Origin: Gymnorhina tibicen
Lineage: Eukaryota > Chordata > Aves > Passeriformes > Artamidae
DNA: 64,000 nucleotides
Direction of reading: 5' to 3'
NCBI GenBank assembly: GCA_013399875.1
Contig: VXAZ01004634.1
Location: 186,001 to 250,000, forward strand
Shown: positions 60,123 to 64,000 of the stretch, in pieces
Layout: the number at the start of each line of letters is the position of its first letter
Numbering within the stretch: position 1 is the first letter of the stretch
Program-made: the position numbers and the translations under genes
The notes under the pieces: generated by a model
Told to the model about the DNA's origin: nothing
The model's database searches: none
What the model saw: the letters and a program-made list of their open reading frames with translations, nothing else

Positions 60123-63100
60123 CACAGAGATATTAAAATGTGAGGTTTGTCCATAACTGCTCCTACACAGGCAGGTCTGGGAGAGGAGCAGCAGGAATAC
60201 ACAAATGGCCATCCCACACGCAGCAAGAGCATCACCTGGGTTAGAAACTCACAGAAACTTTTGCTGGACAGTTTGATGGCCACAAGAGGTCAGGATTTTT
60301 GTTTTAAGTGTTTGAAAGGCCGGTAATCTCCAAGTATTTCCATGCAGATTCAGAAACTTAGGCTGTTCCTTGGCAGGTAAAAGTGTTTTTCTGCAGCTTT
60401 GGAGTGTGTTTGCTATGTAAGACTGGGAGGTTAAGCCATGACACAGCTCTGGCTCGTGGCCACCAGCCTCTGCCAGGCAGTCCCGAGTGTGGTCAGCCCA
60501 GGGAGCATCCCTGCTTACCTGCAGCCAGCCCATGCTGGACGCCAGGAGTTTGCCAGTACAGACAAGGGCTGCTCTCTGTCAGTCACCCTCAGGACAGGAA
60601 ACATGCCAAAGCCTGTTTCTTTTATTACTATCCCTGAAAAATCAATAATGTGATAATTAATTTTTTTACTAGCTTTAGGACATGGTCCTGCAAAGTCTCT
60701 GATGTTACAGTCCTCAGAGCATCTGGGACATTAGGCCAGTAAATTAGACAAACAGAAACTGAATCTCAAGCTTCACAATTATTCTGTTAAAGCCAGTGAA
60801 TTCAGCCCTTGCTGAAAAATAAATGCAATTTGTAAAATTCAGCTGTTTCTTGAAGGGCAAAACAATACTTTTGTTGTCAGATTAAGCTTTGTATACTTTT
60901 TAGTTTATTAAAAAAAAGAGTTTTAAATGAGAGAATTTTACAAGAAATGCTATTTTATTATTTTGTTTATTTTATATAGTGTATTTTATTTCATAGAACA
61001 CACCATAATATTTCAAGCATCTCCTTTCTCATTTTTAATCTCATTTGCTTCAATTTTTTTGGTCTAGAGTGGAAAAGATGATAAAATAAAATGGTATTCA
61101 GTTGTCTAAACATAGACATCCACAGCAGTTAGTCTCCCTAAGGTATCTGAGATGTCTGTGTGGGGCTGCCAGATATGACACGAGACATTTGGTTGAGCTG
61201 TTGGTCTGCAGAGTGGCAGCTGGAGGCCTGCAGGGATACCATATGGTGCCTAAAATGGCACTATTCACCCATTTAAGCAGTGAGAGAGTTAGAAAGCAGC
61301 AGTGCAGCCTCTTTGGGTTGTGTCTACATTAGCAGGTGGTCTGGAACAAGTGGGGACGATCTGTAGCACAGAGGAGCTGGCACAGGGGACCCAGTGTGTG
61401 CCCTCCGTGTATTTCAGAGATTTACTTTAGACCAGCTCTAATCTGGTCACATTGACTGGCCTCATGTTAGCAGCTGTAGTGCAGTAAGTGTGCTCCTACA
61501 CCAGAGTTTTTTTGTTTAGCTTTGTCTGGATGGAGTCCAGTTGATAGATGCCAGGACTGCTCCGGCATGTGAAGCAAAGCACGGTAAGGATGGGTGGTCG
61601 GGAGGAACGCTGCCACAGCACTCTCCTGATCCAAGCTGAAGTGCTAATGTGGATGTATCGTGTAGAAAAGATGTAGAAGCAACATAGATCTCTTGGAAAG
61701 GTTTCCTTGGAGTCAAAACAGACTTTGGGGCCAGTTTCTTCAGAGTGCTAATTGAGGGCTAAGTTGGAACATGCTACAGCTCCTTTTGGTCCATATTCCT
61801 GGTTTGCCTGCCAGATATAACCTCAGGACAGATGCAAAGAGTGGATTTTGGTGCGTTTGACCCCATCCTGCCATAGCATGAGGTGTAGCCATGGGGCTCA
61901 CCCAGCGTATCAGTAGTGAGTGCTGCTATCAGTCTGGGAGGTAAGGAAGCTACTTGCAAGCAAATGCCAAACTTCAGCAGTGAAATGTAAGGCAGGTGTT
62001 TAGCCATTCCTCTCCCAAAAATAAATTGCAAGACAATTTCTCCAAAGTCAGATGCTAGGAGGGAACACGCAGGCTCTCTCAGAAAACATGAAATATTTAT
62101 CTCCACTACAGCTACAGTTTCAAACTCATGATTTTTACCATTATTTTCTGTAGAGTTACCAAGAAATTTTATATAAAAAATGATATTTTATCTAGTAGGA
62201 GTTCACTGTGCTGAGTGCCTGGAACTAGCACACGGCAGCTAGAGAGGCCAGTTCTTCACTAGGTTTTCTTCACTATGCTATATCTTGTGTCTTTTCCCCA
62301 CAGCATTACCAGCTTCTAGAAATTTGTCTAAAACTGTGCATGCTGCCTCTGCTATCAATTCCTGCCTTTTCAGAGGCAGGAGAGTCAGGACACTCAGTGG
62401 GACTTTGATGAAAGGAAAAATGTCTCTCTCCAAGTTCAGGATAAACAAAGCCCCTGAGGAGTTTTTATTTTTATTTTCCTTTTTTCTTTTTCCTGCTTTT
62501 TCAGTCCCAGTTACCCTACTTTATTAATTTGAATAGTTGAAGAAACTTTTGAGTTGTTGCTGCAGGGGGCTACACTGACTTTGATCTTTTAAGTGGAAAG
62601 CTTTGTTCAATAAAATTAAATCAGCTCTTTTGTAAAGACAAAGATCATCACCCTCTGGCTTAACTCAACTAAACAGATATAGGGTTTATGTAAATATGCA
62701 GTCAGTGCAATATGAAACAAAAGTTAGAATACCTTGCCATTAGTGTAAGAATGCATTTTGTGTTACCAGCTGGCCAGTCATGACCTTTTATTCAGGCATA
62801 AAGACAGTGCATGTCATGTACTCCAAAGCAGGGGAAATATGATGAAAAATGCATGTCCGCAACCTCATTGCTTATGAAAATATCCATAAAGAAAAGCATG
62901 CATTTTAAGCATGTGGCAAATACAGAATGACTTCCAGTAGGGTAATTTACTTTTCCTGCTGCTCTCCCACTCCCTGGGGCCAGCTACACTGGTGAAAGCT
63001 CAGTGCAGGCTGCAGAATTGCTCAGGCTTTCAGTTTTATTTCGTGCAGGATGTTGTAACCAAGTAGGCACAGCTTTCCTTGAGAAGACAGAAGACACAAC

Positions 63101-63177
63101 TTTTGCAGATGTTCCAGACTACATCCCACAGCTGTAAGTCTCCTGAGCCAGTGCTGAGGCTTTTGTTGGTGACACAA
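60123..63177. other. Intergenic sequence
   Basis: No gene, RNA or preserved repeat recognised over about 3 kb. Composition is mixed, with short frames only. Confidence 0.5.
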
Positions 63178-63705
63178 ATGCCACACCTCAAGTACTGTGC
63201 TCAGTTTTGAGTTCCTCACTACAAGAAAGGCATTGAAGTGCCAGAGGGTGTCCAAAGAAGAGCAACAAAGCTGGTGAAAGGTCCAGACCACAAATCCTGT
63301 GAGGAGTGGCTGAGGGAACTGGGGGTGTTTAGCCTGGAGAAAAGGAGGCTTGGTGGAGAACTTATCACTATACACAAGTACCTGAGAGGAGGCTGTAGTG
63401 AGTTGGGGGTTGGTCTTTTCTCCCAAATAATAAAGCAATAGGACAAGAGAAAATGGCTTCAAGTTGTGCCAGGAAAGGTTTAGATTTGAAGTTAGGAAAA
63501 AATTCATGATGGAAAGGTTTGTCCAGCATTGGAACAGGCTGCCCAGGGGAGTGGTGGCCATCCCTGGAGGTATTTAAAAAATATGTAGATGTGGCACTTG
63601 GGGACACAATTTGGTGGTAGGCTTGGCAGTGCTGGGTTAACAGCTGGACTCGATGATCTTAGAGGTCTTTTCCAACCTAAACAATCCTATGATTCTGTGA
63701 TTCTT
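63178..63705 (+). mobile_element. CR1 LINE 3' region
   Basis: Starts near ATGCCACACCTCAAGTACTG and runs through GAAAGGCATTGAAGTGCCAG, GTTTAGCCTGGAGAAAAGG, a GGAACAGGCTGCCCAGG block, and ends GGACTCGATGATCTTAGAGG, TTTTCCAACCTAAACAATCC, TATGATTCTGTGATTC. It is the best-preserved 3' tail in the window and so possibly among the younger copies. Confidence 0.9.
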
Positions 63706-64000
63706 TGACCATTTCCAAGGAAGTTTTCCTTGACTCTGGTGTTGGTCAGACTTGGAGGAGGTTGGAGTGGTAACGATGCACAAGGCTAAGGAGTCTCTGC
63801 TGATGGAAGCAGATTTCATAATATTGACACACAGACAATATTGTGCTCCTGCTGTGTCTGAAGTTTGGTCTGTATCCAGCTACATGTATTCCTTGTTCCC
63901 AGCCAGCAAACTTTTGGGGTGAATACTCCAGTTCATGACTGCAGCTACCAGAAACTTGCCTTTCCCTCCTGCATTCCAAAGTGGTGGCAGCTCAAGCTTC
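63706..64000. other. Intergenic sequence to the window edge
   Basis: No feature recognised. Confidence 0.5.

Noticed and set aside
63022..63561. 179-codon minus-strand frame
   Set aside because: Antisense to a CR1 3' region; such frames are common in reversed CR1 consensus and are not genes.
1..64000. CRISPR arrays, tRNA or rRNA genes, complete retroviral genomes, intact LINE ORFs
   Set aside because: None seen. The tandem repeats here are short simple arrays or the 2,101-bp duplication, and every CR1 copy is truncated and frame-broken.

Overview
The window looks like chromosomal DNA of a bird. Two lines of evidence support this. It carries many 5'-truncated CR1 LINE copies with the typical avian 3' end (an ATTCTGTGATT-like tail). 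It also carries a spliced, interferon-inducible vertebrate gene pair in its conserved arrangement. The species cannot be read from the sequence. There is nothing bacterial or viral in layout: no operons, no CRISPR array, no rRNA or tRNA genes.

Layout. From 1 to about 32.8 kb there is non-coding, AT-rich sequence with CR1 copies. I read it as the first intron of a minus-strand gene whose CpG-island promoter and non-coding first exon lie at about 32.5-33.1 kb. From vertebrate synteny (CMPK2 - RSAD2 - RNF144A) this is most likely RNF144A; none of its coding exons was found. From about 34.1 to 42.2 kb lies RSAD2 (viperin) on the minus strand. All six coding exons can be rebuilt with canonical splice sites and give 354 residues. 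From 41,859 to 46,060 a 2,101-bp unit containing the RSAD2 promoter, 5' UTR and the first 54 codons occurs twice in tandem. The copies are nearly identical and meet at a single N, which points to an assembly (haplotype) duplication. From 46 to 50.5 kb is intergenic sequence with old CR1 remnants. From 50.8 to about 58.3 kb lies CMPK2 (mitochondrial UMP-CMP kinase 2) on the plus strand, with five coding exons giving 255 residues. CR1 copies sit in introns 1 and 4, and intron 4 also holds a possible solo LTR. From 58.3 to 64 kb is intergenic sequence with two more CR1 copies.

How the genes work together. RSAD2 and CMPK2 stand head to head, about 9 kb apart as assembled or about 6.9 kb if the duplication is false. 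Both have IRF/ISRE-like motifs in their proximal promoters. From established knowledge, both are interferon-stimulated. CMPK2 phosphorylates CMP/UMP (and dCMP/dUMP) on the way to CTP, and viperin uses S-adenosylmethionine to convert CTP to ddhCTP, a chain terminator for viral RNA polymerases. RNF144A is an RBR-type E3 ubiquitin ligase and lies downstream of RSAD2 in the same direction.

Most notable points: the tandem duplication of the RSAD2 5' end; an apparently short CMPK2 lacking the roughly 200-residue N-terminal region of the mammalian protein; a candidate alternative last CMPK2 exon whose stop codon overlaps an AATAAA signal; short tandem repeats making up much of the 5' leader of both antiviral genes; and a CR1 ending next to the CMPK2 exon 2 acceptor. 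I saw no wholly new biological system.
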